From: Amoebidium appalachense
Taxonomy: Eukaryota > Ichthyosporea
NCBI GenBank assembly: GCA_963693365.1
Contig: CAVNZM010000018.1
Span: 310,001 to 374,000 of the forward strand
Reading direction: 5' to 3'
Length of the DNA: 64,000 bases
Shown: positions 37,862 through 51,161 of the stretch, in pieces
Position numbering within the stretch: position 1 is the stretch's first letter
Layout: the number at the start of each line of letters is the position of its first letter
Translations under genes and position numbers: made by a program
The notes under the pieces: generated by a model
The model's input: the letters and a program-made list of their open reading frames with translations, nothing else
Told to the model about the DNA's origin: nothing
Databases searched by the model: none

Positions 37862-38260
37862 ATTGTTGTAAGTGCATGTTCTGTGTGTTAAGCCTGTGTA
37901 CGAGTGTGATGCAGTGCACTGTTCTATGCTTGCATGTACATGCACGCGCGCGCGTGTGTGTGTGTGTGTGTGTGTGTGTGTCTGTATTTTTGTGTGTGTA
38001 TGTGTCTGTATTTGTGTGTGTGTGCATGTGTATGTGTTTGTATATGCCTGTATTTCGCTTTCTCACTTTTAACCCCCTGCAACCATTTGCAAACTCAAGG
38101 CCTATCTGGAGGAGGGCGGCGGCCTTCACCGCTACACGCCTGAGCCCCAGCTCTGAACTATCCAACGTATATCTCCTGAATTTCACAACTTGCGCTCATC
38201 TGATGCATCACCGCTCTCGATTTATCTCTAGTAGCCTGAGGTGTGTTGTTCGTTTATGGA
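37862..38260 (+). pseudogene. CTP synthase exon 16 copy 3, broken
   Basis: The last part of intron 15 and exon 16 recur here. The exon-like part is 38083-38156 with the same TGA, but the acceptor is changed from GCAG to GCAA and ATTGGC is changed to ATTTGC. It therefore cannot be spliced as in the parent gene and lacks all other exons. It marks the start of the third duplication unit, which ends with copy D. Confidence 0.9.
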
Positions 38261-39478
<1,218 letters not shown>

Positions 39479-40210
39479 CTATCCGACCAATGCTATCTCA
39501 GCGGCCACTTCCAGTGCCCCGTCCTCTGCCACGGCGCCAGCCACAGGTGCCGGCAGCTCATCGGCCAGCACCCCAGCGCTATTTGAGAGCTCAGGCGCCT
39601 GCTCGCCCAGAGCCGCGTTGAAGGCGTCGTGGCCATATTTTGCCGCGTCATAGGTGGCACGTGCAGCCTCCTTCACGTTGGGCCCAAATGTATCCGTGGC
39701 AAAGTTTGACACTTTGTCGGCGGCCGAGGTGAAGGCGCCCCCAATGTCGTTGAAGATGTTGCGCCGTGCCTGCACGTGGCTGGGCCATGCACGTGCGCTG
39801 CGTGTGTGCAGGGAGTCGACTCTTTCCTCCCCTGCTGAGCCCTGCTGGGTTTCATCCTGCGGCACTTGCAAGGCCCCGAGCAAGGTAGAGTCAGAGGGAG
39901 ACCAAGAAAGGACATCGTAGGTTGGGTCGATGTCATTGACGCTACGTCTCTCGAGCAAACGGCTTGGATCGCTGCACTGTGACAGAATTGTTCTGCACAT
40001 GGAGAGCTGGGACTCCAGTTGTTGGCGCTCGAAGGGACGCAGATTTGGGGCCTCCTGTTGACGACTAAGGAGGGTTGCTGGGTCGCACGGGCCAGAAAGA
40101 GGGGTCGCACACAGCTCCCAAACCAAACTGCCTGGCTCGGGGAAGGGCAGACTGGCAGCGGCAGCGCAGGCAGCAAGGGCGGCAGAGAGGAGGAAGTTGA
40201 GGGGCGCCAT
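39479..40210 (-). CDS. Secreted-protein family, copy D (243 aa)
   Basis: Function unknown. Almost identical to copy A in length, N-terminal type (LPFPEPGS), four Cys, dibasic sites and conserved C-terminal half. Its signal peptide is MAPLNFLLSAALAACAAAAS. Small differences from A include VWELC for AWELC near residues 30-34 and EER for EKR at the second dibasic site, so that site loses its Lys in this copy. The start at 40210 is the ATG shared by all copies and follows the TATA box. Intronless. Confidence 0.85.
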   Translation of the reverse strand: MAPLNFLLSAALAACAAAASLPFPEPGSLVWELCATPLSGPCDPATLLSRQQEAPNLRPFERQQLESQLSMCRTILSQCSDPSRLLERRSVNDIDPTYDVLSWSPSDSTLLGALQVPQDETQQGSAGEERVDSLHTRSARAWPSHVQARRNIFNDIGGAFTSAADKVSNFATDTFGPNVKEAARATYDAAKYGHDAFNAALGEQAPELSNSAGVLADELPAPVAGAVAEDGALEVAAEIALVG

Positions 40211-40391
40211 GGTGGCTTTTGCAATGGCGTGGTGTTGGTTTTGTATTTGTGCAGTAAGGTAGAACTAGATAAATAATATTGCCTCTTGTGCAAGATTATT
40301 TAGACTTGTTTGCAGCGGTTTAGCTGCCTTTAAACCCGTTTGTATGTTGACTTGTTGCTGTTTTCTGCTTACTGGTGGGACCTGGTGCCTC

Positions 40392-40487
40392 TTTTATACA
40401 TACTCCTTGCTGCGCGCTCTGCACAATCCCCGTATACACGGCAGATGACCAGATGAGCGGATCTACGAAGGCATCTGTCATCCCTGT
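40392..40487 (-). promoter_or_regulatory. Promoter module of copy D
   Basis: TTTTATA at 40392-40398 (TATAAAA on the minus strand), GCGCGCTCTGCA, and the shared element at 40459-40487, in the order seen at copies A, B and C. Confidence 0.8.
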
Positions 40488-41026
40488 ATTAGCGAATCAT
40501 AGAACTTTCTAAATTTTCCAAAAAACGGCGACTCGGCGAGATCAGCTAAACCAATTAAAGCATGAATATTGTACCTAAATATGGTGTTAACATTCCATGT
40601 AATCTGATTTGAACGGAGCAACAGCCCGCCAATCCCCGAGCCTCTTGGTTGCTGTCAAGATCTGCCCAAGTCTCCTATCAAGATACTGGCAGGCGAATGC
40701 CTGCTAGATGGGGCCGGTGGCTCATGCCCCTCGCGCAGGTACAATCGAAAACTGTTATGAGAAAACGAATGTTGAAGAGTGTGTGTGTTTGTGATCCACG
40801 TCATGTGTGTGTGCATGTGCTCATGTGTGTACACGTCTGTGCGTGTGTGTGTTTCTGTGTGTATCACAGTGTGCACGTGTGTGTGTGTGTGTGTGTGTGT
40901 ATGACGTGTGTGCGTGTGTGTGCGTGTGTTTGTGTGTGTGTATGTGTCACGGTTCCTGTCGCGAGAAACTAGGAGGTACGTGTGCGGGGAAAGTCTTTGG
41001 GCGTTTGTGACAGGAAGAGAGGGGGT

Positions 41027-41069
<43 letters not shown>

Positions 41070-41744
41070 TTAGGGGGGGGAGGAGGGGGGGGGGGGGGGG
41101 GGGGGGGCATACGCACACCTGTGCACCCAGGGCGACAGCAAACAGGAGCAGAACGACCTGCCAGGTCCTCATTCCACCACCAGAACCAACCTTGCGGGAA
41201 CCCATATTGTGTGGGCAAATGACTCAACAACGCCGTTACGTGGGTATACGCGAAGTACTTTTGAAAAGAAGTGTGCTTGGTTTGTTTCAGTACTTTTACT
41301 GAGTGCCCCCGTTACGTTTTACTCGGTGGTAACGTGCCAGAGCTGCCCAAAACGCATTGCCACGCTCGCAGGAAACAGCGCAATGATCTAGACAATTGGT
41401 ACCGAGATAGGCGAAAATTCTCCAAGCGCATTTACCCCAAAGTAGTTAAACTTCGTACCCCAAAATTCTAATTACAGTATTTGTCACTATCGGGGCTATA
41501 AACATCCACTTATTTGCTCTTCAAGTCCGTGTCAGCGATTGGACAAAAGCGTTTTTATCGTTTACCCTGCTCCCATTAGCCAATCAAATCGCATATATTC
41601 GCAGCTACCCCCCCCCCCCCCCCGCCCCCCCCCCCGATCGACTCCGGATGTAATTCCAGGTCCCCCTCCCCTCCCCGAGGCTCCCTACCGGATGCCACCC
41701 CCCCCCCCCCCCCTCCCTCCCCCCCCCCCCCCCTCCCCCCCCCC

Positions 41745-42766
41745 CCCCTTCCCCCACCCTCTTCCCCTCCCTTGGCCCCTCCCCCGGTGAGGCGGCCGGT
41801 CAGCTAACTAATTAAACTGTACAACAACAATTGTTGCCCAAGATTGTTGCCCAAGAAAATATAAAGCATGCTTTGATATTCAAATGCAATTACCTCACTG
41901 TAATCTCGCACCTTCTTTTCTTCCAATATTCTGTTTCAAAAGGAATAGAAGAGAAGCCTTGGCACAGATGCGTGGTTACAAAGCATAAATAGTTTAGATG
42001 GCCTAATTATTTCATAAATAAAGGTAGAATGGGTTGAGTTACCTCTCCCCCCCCCCCCCCTCCCCCCCCCCCCCCCTCCTCCCCCTGCATCATCCGACCC
42101 CACCACTGGGCCACCACATATTACCAGTACCGCTATAATTACCCGACAGCTATAGCGACCCTTTCTCCATCCCCAAAACTTCAACCAACCCCTCTCCCTT
42201 CCTTCCCCCTACCATTCGGACCCCCACCCCCCTCCTCCCCCTCTCTCTGTCCACCATCACTCTTTTTTCCTTTGCAGCCGAATAGTTTTACACATCTCGT
42301 TTTTTCTCTCCGAGGTTGCGTACTCCCCCCCCCCCCCCCCCCCCTCCCCAACACCAGCACCACCAGCAGCACCGTCGCTACCATTATACATATAGTATGT
42401 GCCCGGAAACAGGGATTATGATTCCATGTACAGAGGTGGTTTGCTAACAAGATACCAGGTAAATCAGGGGTATACTGTATATAGTCTAGATAGTGCTAGG
42501 GTTCCTGCACTGTGGGGTTCGTTATTTTACACCCCCCTCCCCCCTCCTCTCCCCTGTCCCCCTTCTCCCCCCCCCTCCCCCCCCCCCCCACCCCGGGCCC
42601 TCACCTCTCCCCCCCCCCCCCCCCCCCCCCCCTCCCCCCCCCCCCCCCCCCCCCCACCCACCCAAAAAAACAAAACAACAACAACAACAACAACAACAAC
42701 CAAAGATATGCACACCGGCCCGCCCGCACAAAAAGGTGCATCGTCTAGATCTGCGCTCACAAAGTG
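41745..42766. repeat. Segmental duplication, copy 2
   Basis: Same orientation and nearly the same sequence as 30281-31272, differing mainly in poly(C) length and a few indels. The right edge is at GATCTGCGCTCACAAAGTGA. Confidence 0.85.
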
Positions 42767-42913
42767 ACAAGTGTCGTGCTCATAGCACAACCCACACACT
42801 CTCTCTTTTTCAGAATAACTTGAGGAAAATAGACACTCAATATGGTGTGTTTTCCTTTTGTACGGGAAACCAAGCACATTGTTCGGCTCGCTTTTTCCAA
42901 GATCTTTTTTTTT

Positions 42914-42944
<31 letters not shown>

Positions 42945-43865
42945 GGGGACCAGCTGTATCTGCAACGGGCTTCCAAGTTGGGCATATAAAAGTAAATGCC
43001 CCCCCCCCCCCCCCCCCCCCCCCCCCGGCGAATACTTTAATTGTCCCCACCATCGTTAGACTACGATCATAAAGTATCCAAAAAATGTTACATGTTAGAA
43101 ATTCATGTGTGAGTAACTTACTTAGTGAGCCATCCCACGACGGCTTCCCTCGCAATAAGTACATAGTTCTCCCTCAACACTTCGAGGCATTTTTAGCAGC
43201 GCAAAGAGTCCTTATATTAATAATATCTCTTGCAATTTCTTATTTCCCCGTCCCTTCCCCCCCCCCCCCACTTCTCACATGTTTCCCTTCACTACATCCC
43301 AGCTACGGGGGGGGGGAGGGGGGGTGAGGGGGGAAGGGGAGGGGAAGGGGGGGGGGGGGGGGGGAGGGGGAGGGGGGCACCGGTACTGCCACAAAAACAG
43401 AATACCAGAACTATTCCTGAACAATTCCTAAATGAATTTGAAAACTTTCGGGCAAAAAAAAAAATAATTTCGGAGCAAGTGCAGGTGACGTTTGGTTGAG
43501 GGAGTCAAAAATTTCTTATTTTATTTGTGTGCCACGATGCTGATTCAATATGATCCTGAACAAGGCTTGTGATTTGTGTTCGCGGTTATTGGTTGCCACA
43601 ACTGGGCCAGCCCCCTTTTGGCCACATCTACCCTTTAATCAAGTTGCAGTGGGAGATGGGGGTAATACTATTAGACGGAAATAAGACCACTTTGGGGAAA
43701 AACCTGTGAACACTTGGGAAAAAACTTCCTACAGTATAGATTGAACAAAAGGCTAATACCAGGTGAAGCCTTGAAGGTGTCATATTGTAGTTGTTGAAGG
43801 TGTCAAACTTTTCTACGAACCATTTTGGGAAGGGAGGCGGGTCTGGAGGGAGAAAGAGTGTCGGG

Positions 43866-43866
43866 G

Positions 43867-43900
<34 letters not shown>

Positions 43901-44002
43901 GGGGGGGGGGGGGGGGGAGAGGGGGGAGAGGGGGGAAGGGTAGCAACGAGAGGGAGGGAGGGAGGGAGGGAGGGGGAGAGAGAGAGAGGGGGGGGGGGGG
44001 GG

Positions 44003-44069
<67 letters not shown>

Positions 44070-44230
44070 GAGAGGGGGGGGAGGGGGCGCGAGAGGGAGG
44101 GAGGGAGAGGGGGGGAGGGGGGGGGAGAGAGAGAGAGAGCGAGAGGGGAGGGAGGGAGGGAGGGAGGGAGGGAGGGAGGGAGGGAGGGAGGGAGGGAGGG
44201 AGGGAGGGAGGGAGGGAGGGAAAGGGAGGT
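43866..44230 (+). repeat. GGGA / GA purine array
   Basis: About 365 bases of almost pure purine on the plus strand: poly(G), (GA)n of about 60 bases and a (GGGA)n run of about 80 bases at 44142-44221. Long polypurine tracts of this kind can form triplex or G-quadruplex DNA. Confidence 0.9.
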
Positions 44231-44566
44231 AGGGAGAATGTTTGTGTGGAGCTTTTGGTATACTTTACATACAAGGCCTGGCCAGTGACATTCTGACAAA
44301 CTGCATAATGGGCTTAGCCCTTTCATTAATTCTCGGGCTCACTGTGTCACTTTGGTCCAGGTTTTCTTTGTTGATTTTTTATTTGCGTCCCACAATAAGT
44401 CATAACTTACTCGAAGAAAAAAAACAGATTGAACTCACAACTACCCAAGACCGAGTTGCTCGACCGCTGGATACTTTTTTCCTGCCGCTTAACATCACCA
44501 GATACGACCCCACACACCCCCCCCCCCACCCCCGCCCCACCCCCGCCCCTCTGCTTTCGACCCATT

Positions 44567-45214
44567 CTAGCCCAAGGCGAGTGCACTGATAGCCAAATCC
44601 TCGTCCGATTCACTCCCCCTAACTCCCCCGGACGAGCCATCCCCCCCAGGCACCACCTTGCCTATCTCCTGCACTGCGTCGGTGGCAAAGTCGGACACTT
44701 TGTCGGCGGCAGAAGTGACGGCATTCCCAATGTCGTTGAAGATGTTACGCCGTGTGTGCACGTGGTTGGTCCTTGCACCTCCGCTGCATCCGCGGGGGCA
44801 ATAGACACTTGTCTCCGGAACCTCTGCAGAGCTCTGCTGGTTTACGGAAGCCTCAAATGGGGCCCAAGAACGGTCATCACCAGGGTAGGTGTCAATGTTA
44901 CTGCGCCTCGTTAGAATTAGGTTGATGTCAACAGCGGCCTTTGAAGCACCACTGCATGCAGACAAAATCGCTTGGCACATGGTGAGCTGGGACTGGAGTC
45001 GGAGGATCTCAGATGAGCCCGGGGGCAGCGTGGCAGCGGCCAGTTGAAACCTTGACAGAGTGGCCGGGAGGTCGCATGCCGGGCCATAAAACGGGTTGGA
45101 ACAAGCCGACTGAAGTCGACTACGTATCTGGCTGTCTAGGGAGGGCGTGGGCAGACTGGCAGCGGCAGCGCAGGCAGCAAGGGCGGCTGAGAGGAGGAAG
45201 GTGAAGGGCGCCAT
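44567..45214 (-). CDS. Secreted-protein family, copy E, diverged (215 aa)
   Basis: Function unknown. The signal peptide (MAPFTFLLSAALAACAAAAS) is the same as in the other copies, but the N-terminal region is clearly diverged and has more Cys, including a CPRGC segment near 139-143. Dibasic sites lie at about 103-104 and 155-156. The segment RRNIFNDIGNAVTSAADKVS matches the conserved helix of copies A-D. The tail is shorter and Gly/Ser-rich and ends ISALALG. Conservation of just the signal peptide and the helix after RR points to these as the parts under selection. A TATA-like TTATA lies at 45370-45374. Intronless. Confidence 0.8.
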   Translation of the reverse strand: MAPFTFLLSAALAACAAAASLPTPSLDSQIRSRLQSACSNPFYGPACDLPATLSRFQLAAATLPPGSSEILRLQSQLTMCQAILSACSGASKAAVDINLILTRRSNIDTYPGDDRSWAPFEASVNQQSSAEVPETSVYCPRGCSGGARTNHVHTRRNIFNDIGNAVTSAADKVSDFATDAVQEIGKVVPGGDGSSGGVRGSESDEDLAISALALG

Positions 45215-45368
45215 GGTGCTGTTGGTGCACTACGCGTGGTGGGGTTTGTTGACACGTGGACTTTGGCTGGGGTTGTTCGTGTAAACTTAAGTCGTGCGTT
45301 TGTTTAGCTGCCGTAAGACCCGTTTTTGTGTTTGCTGTTTTACGGTAAACTCCTTGGACTCGGTGGTT

Positions 45369-45463
45369 CTTATACCTGCACTGCACAAAGCACTGGACAA
45401 GCGAAGATGGCCCTCGATCAGAACGACCAGATGAGTACATCTACAAAGGCATCTGTCATCCCT
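45369..45463 (-). promoter_or_regulatory. Promoter module of copy E (diverged)
   Basis: TATAAG on the minus strand at 45369-45374. The shared element recurs in diverged form at 45435-45463 (ATCTACAAAGGCATCTGTCA, then TCCCT). It is kept even though the gene body is diverged, which supports a regulatory role. Confidence 0.7.
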
Positions 45464-46022
45464 TTTTGGACCAATCATAATTTCCTTTAGAATTTCCTAA
45501 AATTCCACCGAATCTAAACAAACCAATCAAACCATTGTTCGTATGCCTATATATAGCTCAGTTGCTTTACGTAATCTGATTGATCAACCGGAGCCACAGA
45601 CGGTGTTACACTCAGGCAGCTGTGCGGCCAATCGTCGTCGCTGTCAAGATCTCCTTTCCAGATCAACCCATATTTGGCAGTCTTTACGAACCACGTGCCA
45701 ATAATTGTGCCACGTGCATGTGTGGTTGCTAATGACTCCGCCACATCCCTGAGCCTTCTCCCGCTGAGCTGAAACATGCATGCAGTCACACGCCGTTCAT
45801 GGGATGCCGGTATAACCGTGAAAACACAACTAATATAATATTACCAGCTGGAGGCCTACATGTCGGTAATAGACCTACACGTCGTAATAAACAGCACATC
45901 CCCCCCGCAAACAGAGCTGTACATGTATGAAAAAGAGGGAAAAATTGTGCGTTTTTGAATTTTGCATGGCGAGGTGCACGATTGTTGGCAGTGATGTTTC
46001 TGGATTTCTTCCCTTGTGTGTC

Positions 46023-46117
<95 letters not shown>

Positions 46118-46143
46118 GCGCGTGCGTGCGTGCGTGCGTGCGC

Positions 46144-46174
<31 letters not shown>

Positions 46175-46486
46175 TGTGTGCGTGCGTGCGTGCGTGCGTG
46201 TGTGTGTGTGCGTGCGTGTGTGCGTGCGTGCGTGCGTCGTGCGTGTGTGTGTGTGTGTGTGTGTGCGTGTGCGTGTGTGTGTACGTGTGTGCGTACGTGC
46301 GTACGTGTGTGCGTGCGTGTGCCCCCGTGTGTGATGTGTGCGTGTGTGCGTGTTTGTGTGAGTGTGTGTGTGTGTTTGTGCGTTTATATGTGTGTGTGTG
46401 TGTGTGCGCGCGTGAGTGTGCGCAAGCGTCTGGTGTATGTATGTGTATGTGTGTGTGTGCGGGGCATGCCTCTCTCTCTCCCCGAG

Positions 46487-46576
<90 letters not shown>

Positions 46577-46973
46577 CCCCCCCCCCCCCCTCTCTCACTC
46601 ACTCTCTCTCTGTGTGTGTGTGTTTTGTTTGCGCGCGCGCTTGTGTGTGTGTGGCCGCGTGCTTTTTTTTTTTTTTTTTTTGGGGGGGGGGGGGGAGGGG
46701 GGGGAGAGGGGGGGGGGGGGGGGGGGGGCTCTGAGTACATATGGCTTACGACGTCGCAATAAAACTTTACAGCTAAGGTTGGTAACGGCCTCTGATTCAC
46801 CATCACGTATCTATTCTTCTTGCCTAGGTTTTTGTGTTTGTTTGTTTTTATTTTTCCCCGATGTTTGTCTGTTTGGTTGCTTGCTTTTTTTGTTTTTTGT
46901 TTTGGTTTTCTTCTTTTTTCAAGTTTTTTTTGCTTGTTTCAAGTAATGTTCCCCCCCCCCCCCCCCCCCCCCC

Positions 46974-47009
<36 letters not shown>

Positions 47010-48347
47010 CCCCCCCTCCCCCCCCCCCCCCCCCCCCTTTGCCCTCCATATACTGCCACTGATATGAGTTGCAAGGGTCGTATTAGTGCTCAAAAGACGG
47101 AAGGGGGGTTCGTGCCCAAACTCAACGGGAAAAAAGCAGTCAGTGTTCATAGGCCAGGCATATGCATAACTCCCCCCTCCCGGCCCCCCTCCCCCCTCCC
47201 CCGACCCCCCTGCCTTCCGCCACCCCCCCCCCCCCCCCATTCCCCCCCCCCCCCCCTCCCCCCCTTACCCCCCAGAACAAGCCCCACGTTAACCCCCACA
47301 CCCAATCAAACTGTGTGCATGCCACAACCTCGCGTGCACCCACATGAGAGAACACACACGAAACAACACACACCAAAGCTTGGAGTTCTGGCCGGCTGTG
47401 CAGGGTTCAAACACATCTGCAGAATCATTTAGCGACTTAGCTGATTCATCCTTGCACTATAACATCTATTTAAGAGTTAGTCTGCAAAAGCATAGCAATT
47501 CTGCTCTCGATCCTATAAGATGTTTGAGCAAAAGGCCTTAAAGACTATTCTGCGAAAGATTGAATTACTGTATTCTGCTTTGATCAAGAGTAATAGTTTG
47601 CAAGACTGCGAAGATCAGAATTATTCAGCAAAATGCAGATTCTTTCTGAACGAACCTGCAAACACAGGATAATTCAGTAACGGCAGAGTTGACAAAGAGC
47701 AGAATTGCAAATGGTGCAATATATTTATGCTTTGAATTGGTGCAGGGTCATTTTGCATAAAGCAGATTTCTGTTACTAGTAGATCCAGATTTATGATGCA
47801 AAAAGAGAAATATTTTGCCAGTAGCTTGCAGAATAATTTTCGAAAAAGCAAGCTCCGTATGGTTATGCGCAAAGCAGATGGCACGTGCTTTGGACAAAGC
47901 AGAGTTATTTTGTAAACGTAGAACTATCATGGCATTCCGCAGAAGCAGCTATTCAAAAAATCGGATTATTCTTGAGGTGTTTTGACAGTTTATAACTATG
48001 CTGCCGATATATATATATATGGTTGAGGAACTCTATGAGAAGCATACATATGTTCAAAAAAAAAAAATACTAAACCCCAAATTGTCAGGAATTATGTAAC
48101 AAAGATTAGATTTGCCGTAGTTGTTTTATTGATCCTTCAGGAACAAATGATTCTGTAACTGAACATATAATGAAGAAATACTGATGAATATGTATGTACA
48201 GTTTTTTTTGTTTTTTTGTTTTTTTTTTTTGCGGGGGGGCGTCGGGGCCGGGGGTGAGGGGAGGGGGAGGGACGAGGAAGGCTCCATACGCTCAAGGGGC
48301 AAGGACATGGCAGGGGAATGGAAGGGGTTGGGGGTGAGTGAAAAAAA

Positions 48348-48387
<40 letters not shown>

Positions 48388-48794
48388 GGGGGAGGGGGCG
48401 TCCGCTAGTAGAATTTAATCGGGTTCATTCATGATCAGTGGGCATTTTGGACGACGGGCTTTGAGCACATTTATTGACTCTCCATCCCTTGTCTGCATAT
48501 TAACCGGGTTGGGTAGCATATTGATGTTCAGTATGCCATAATCCGATAATAACTTGATATTAAAAATAAAAAACATATCTGATAGCTTCTGACAGCCGGA
48601 TTCGGTCAAACCAATATGCTACCATGAATACTACCCGTACACGCAAGCCCCTCCCCCTCCTCCCCCCCCCCCCCTCCCCCCCCCCCCCCCCCCCCCAGCC
48701 CCTCGCTTCCTCTGGCGTCTCTCTGGTCCAACACTCCAACCCTGCTACCTAAATGAAAAGCAAATGAAAACATACGTGCACGTGCAAGCGACCC
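45464..48794. other. Simple-repeat and AT-rich region without clear genes
   Basis: No gene is supported. The region holds GT/GC repeats (46026-46430), CT and CA runs (46480-46620), T/G and C tracts (46663-47040), C-rich DNA (47170-47280), a diffuse repetitive stretch rich in GCAGA and CAGAATT words (47400-47970), poly(G) (48347-48390) and C tracts (48645-48700). A short open stretch at 48415-48600 on the minus strand has a protein-like composition but no usable ATG at its start and no recognised family. Confidence 0.55.
46026..46430 (+). repeat. GT / GTGC microsatellite
   Basis: About 400 bases of (GT)n mixed with tetranucleotide GTGC units on the plus strand, similar to the array at the exon 9 donor of CTP synthase. 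Confidence 0.9.
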
Positions 48795-48968
48795 ATTCTA
48801 GGCGAGTGCACTGATAGCCAAATCCTCGTCCGACTCACTCCCTCCACCTCCCCCGGACGAACTATCCCCCCCAGGCACTACCTTGCCTATCTCCTGCGCT
48901 GCGTCGGTGGCAACGTCGGACACTTTGTCGGCGGCAGAAGTGACAGCATTCCCAATGTCGTTGAAGAC
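48795..48968 (-). pseudogene. Fragment of the secreted-protein family (E type)
   Basis: This matches the C-terminal third of copy E, from the NDIGNAVTSAADKVS region to the stop region (compare 44573-44745), with a few changes. Homology stops abruptly at about 48968 (after the codons for NDIG), so there is no signal peptide, N-terminal region or promoter. A truncated relic. Confidence 0.85.
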
Positions 48969-49286
48969 AACATTTGAAAAGATTGAAATAGATAACCCAA
49001 TGGAAGCATAGATTGTATGTCCATATGTGGTGTATTGCTTCGCTCTTTCCAGTAGATCACTTCCAAATATCTATCATGTGATGACCTTCCCGATTGTTCT
49101 TCCAATGACATTTTCTATCACTATCGACAGTTCTCCAATATTAGAACAGAAAACGGTTTATACCCACATGGCCAGATGGCCAGATCAAATTCAGTCTGTG
49201 AGCAGGGGGGGATCCACCTGAAGTCAAAACAATCTGGCCATCTGGCCATGTGGCCATAGAATAGATTAGTATGTAAGGCACTGGCT

Positions 49287-50004
49287 GCCACCACTGGGGG
49301 GCGTGGTTCCGGCAGCAGGGGGGGGGGGGAGGCACACGTGCAGGGGGGCTGGGGAGAGTGGGGGAGGCATGGCACCGCTGGGGAATGGCACCACTGGGGG
49401 CGTGGTTCCGGCAGGCCAGCAAGAGGGCGGATATGTGAGGCACACATGCTGGCGAGGAGGGCAAGGAGGGCGAGACTGGCGAGCCACCCACAGTGAGAAA
49501 GTATTATGTATGCATAGAGCATGTTGCCTGTGCAGCAGGTAGATGTGCATGAGGCACCAGAGTGGTGCAAGTTTCTGGTGGCTCTGTTTGACTAATAAAG
49601 GCATATGCTGCCACCACTGGGGGCCTGGTTCCGGGAGGAGGGGGAGGCACACGTGCAGGGGGGCTGGGGAGAGTGGGGGCGGCATGGCACCGCTGGGGGC
49701 GTGGTTCCGGGAGGAGGGGGGCTGGGAGGCACACGTGCAGGGGGGCTGGGGAGAGTGGGGGAAGCATGGCACCGCTGGGGGCGTGGTTCCGGCAGCAGGG
49801 GGGGCTGGGGGGAGGGGGGAGGCACGTGTATTCGTATATACACCTAACTAAATGCCACCACTGGGGGCGTGGTTCCGGCAGCAGGGGGGCTGGGGAGCAG
49901 GGGAGGCTGGGGGGCCGGGGGGGGCGGAGGAGGCGGAGGAGACTGGCGGGGGCCTCACAGTTGGTTCCGGGGGGCACGGGGGGGGGGGGGGGGCCTTGCT
50001 GGCA

Positions 50005-50039
<35 letters not shown>

Positions 50040-50100
50040 AAAGACACTGCCCGGGCGTGGTTCCGGGGGGCACGGGGGGCACGGGGGGCACGGGGGGAGG
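49287..50100 (+). repeat. G-rich minisatellite, period about 77-87 bp
   Basis: Units begin CCACTGGGGGCGTGGTTCCG and run through GGCACACGTGCAGGGGGGCTGGGGAG. Starts lie near 49287, 49387, 49609, 49686, 49768 and 49855, with partial units between them. Long reading frames on both strands here are artefacts of the repeat. Confidence 0.85.
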
Positions 50101-50107
50101 GGGGGGG

Positions 50108-50122
50108 GGCAAAAAGTCTCTC

Positions 50123-50168
<46 letters not shown>

Positions 50169-50351
50169 CAGGCAGGGCAGATGTGAATGCTAAGTGTGAG
50201 GCCGGGAGGGGGCAAATATAAATGCTAAGTGTGAGGCCGGGGGGCCAAATATATATGCTAAGTGTGAGGCCGGGAGGCCAAATATATATGCTAAGTGTGA
50301 GGCCGGGAGGGGGCAAATATATAGGCTAAGTGTGAGGCCGGGGGATGCAAA

Positions 50352-50396
<45 letters not shown>

Positions 50397-50560
50397 CAGG
50401 CCACATATATATGCTAAGTGTGAGGCCGGGAGGGGGCAAATATATAGGCTAAGTGTGAGGCCGGGGGGCCAAATATATATGCTAAGTGTGAGGCCGGGAG
50501 GCCAAATATATATGCTAAGTGTGAGGCCGGGGGATGCAAAAAGTGAAACAAAAAATGCAT
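50108..50560 (-). repeat. GGCCTCACACTTAGCAT satellite, inverted relative to the 54-kb array
   Basis: About nine copies of a unit of roughly 33 bp with TGCTAAGTGTGAGGCCGGG and CAAATATATATGC, plus two (CT)n tracts bounded by GCAAAAAGTCTCTC and CTCGGCAGGC. Read on the minus strand, these are the same words as the array at 54292-55610. Confidence 0.85.
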
Positions 50561-50802
50561 CCGTGTGTGCAAATAATGCTGAGTGTGTGTGTGTGTGTGT
50601 GGGGGGGGGGGGGGCATGCTATCACGTGTGGTGTGTGTGTGTGAAATGGGGGTCGATTCGGGTGATTCACGACAAAGCCAGCAAGATGGCAAGTGTCTCG
50701 GTAAGTGAATTGGCTTGACTGCTTTTTTTTTTTGGGGGGGGGTGTTTTGGGAAGTACACTGGTATGTGAGTGTGACGTGATATATTATATTTATAAAACT
50801 AG

Positions 50803-51000
50803 TTATTTCCACGCCACCATCGAACATTTTGAAGCCATATCACGTGTATATATATTTTTAAAACGAGTTATTACTAAGCCACACCACCCACCACGCCACC
50901 ATCGAACATTTTGAAGCCATATCACGTGTATATATATTTTTAAAACGAGTTATTACTAAGCCACACCACCCACCACGCCACCATCGAACATTTTGAAGTC
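50803..51000 (+). repeat. 82-bp tandem repeat, about 2.3 copies
   Basis: The phrase CCACCATCGAACATTTTGAAG recurs at 50815, 50897 and 50979, with CACGTGTATATATATTTTTA between. The period is 82 bp. Confidence 0.9.
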
Positions 51001-51161
51001 ACATCATCATCAAAAAATTTGGAAAACACCATATAATGCCTATACAATCTACTATACACCAACATAACAAACACTATCAGTGTGTAAGCATCCACCCCCC
51101 CAGTGTGTAAGCACACCCCCCCTCCCTCCCCCCCCCCCCCCCCCCAAAAAAAAGCCCCCTG

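Larger units (their letters stand above)
40488..44566. other. Intergenic region with segmental duplication and simple repeats
   Basis: No gene is supported. From left to right it holds a GT-rich stretch (40800-40945), poly(G) (41027-41107), the second copy of the 1-kb segmental duplication (41745-42766), T/G and C tracts (42905-43025), C and G tracts (43255-43375) and a large GGGA/GA array (43866-44230). An open stretch at 44242-44500 lacks a recognisable domain. Confidence 0.6.
48969..51161. other. Minisatellite region left of the intronless gene block
   Basis: No gene is supported. The region contains a G-rich minisatellite (49287-50100), a family of short TGCTAAGTGTGAGGCCGGG repeats with CT tracts (50108-50560), a GT/poly(G) run (50586-50614) and an 82-bp tandem repeat (50803-51000). 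A possible first exon (ATGGCAAGTGTCTCG, then a good GTAAGT donor at 50701) was seen but nothing joins to it. Confidence 0.6.

Noticed and set aside
44242-44589. 115-codon plus-strand frame with hydrophobic segments
   Set aside because: It overlaps the 3' end of copy E on the other strand, has no domain, and starts in a purine-repeat border.
48415-48609. 64-codon minus-strand frame with protein-like composition
   Set aside because: It has no ATG at its start, no recognised family and no clear splice sites, so it is noted but not called.
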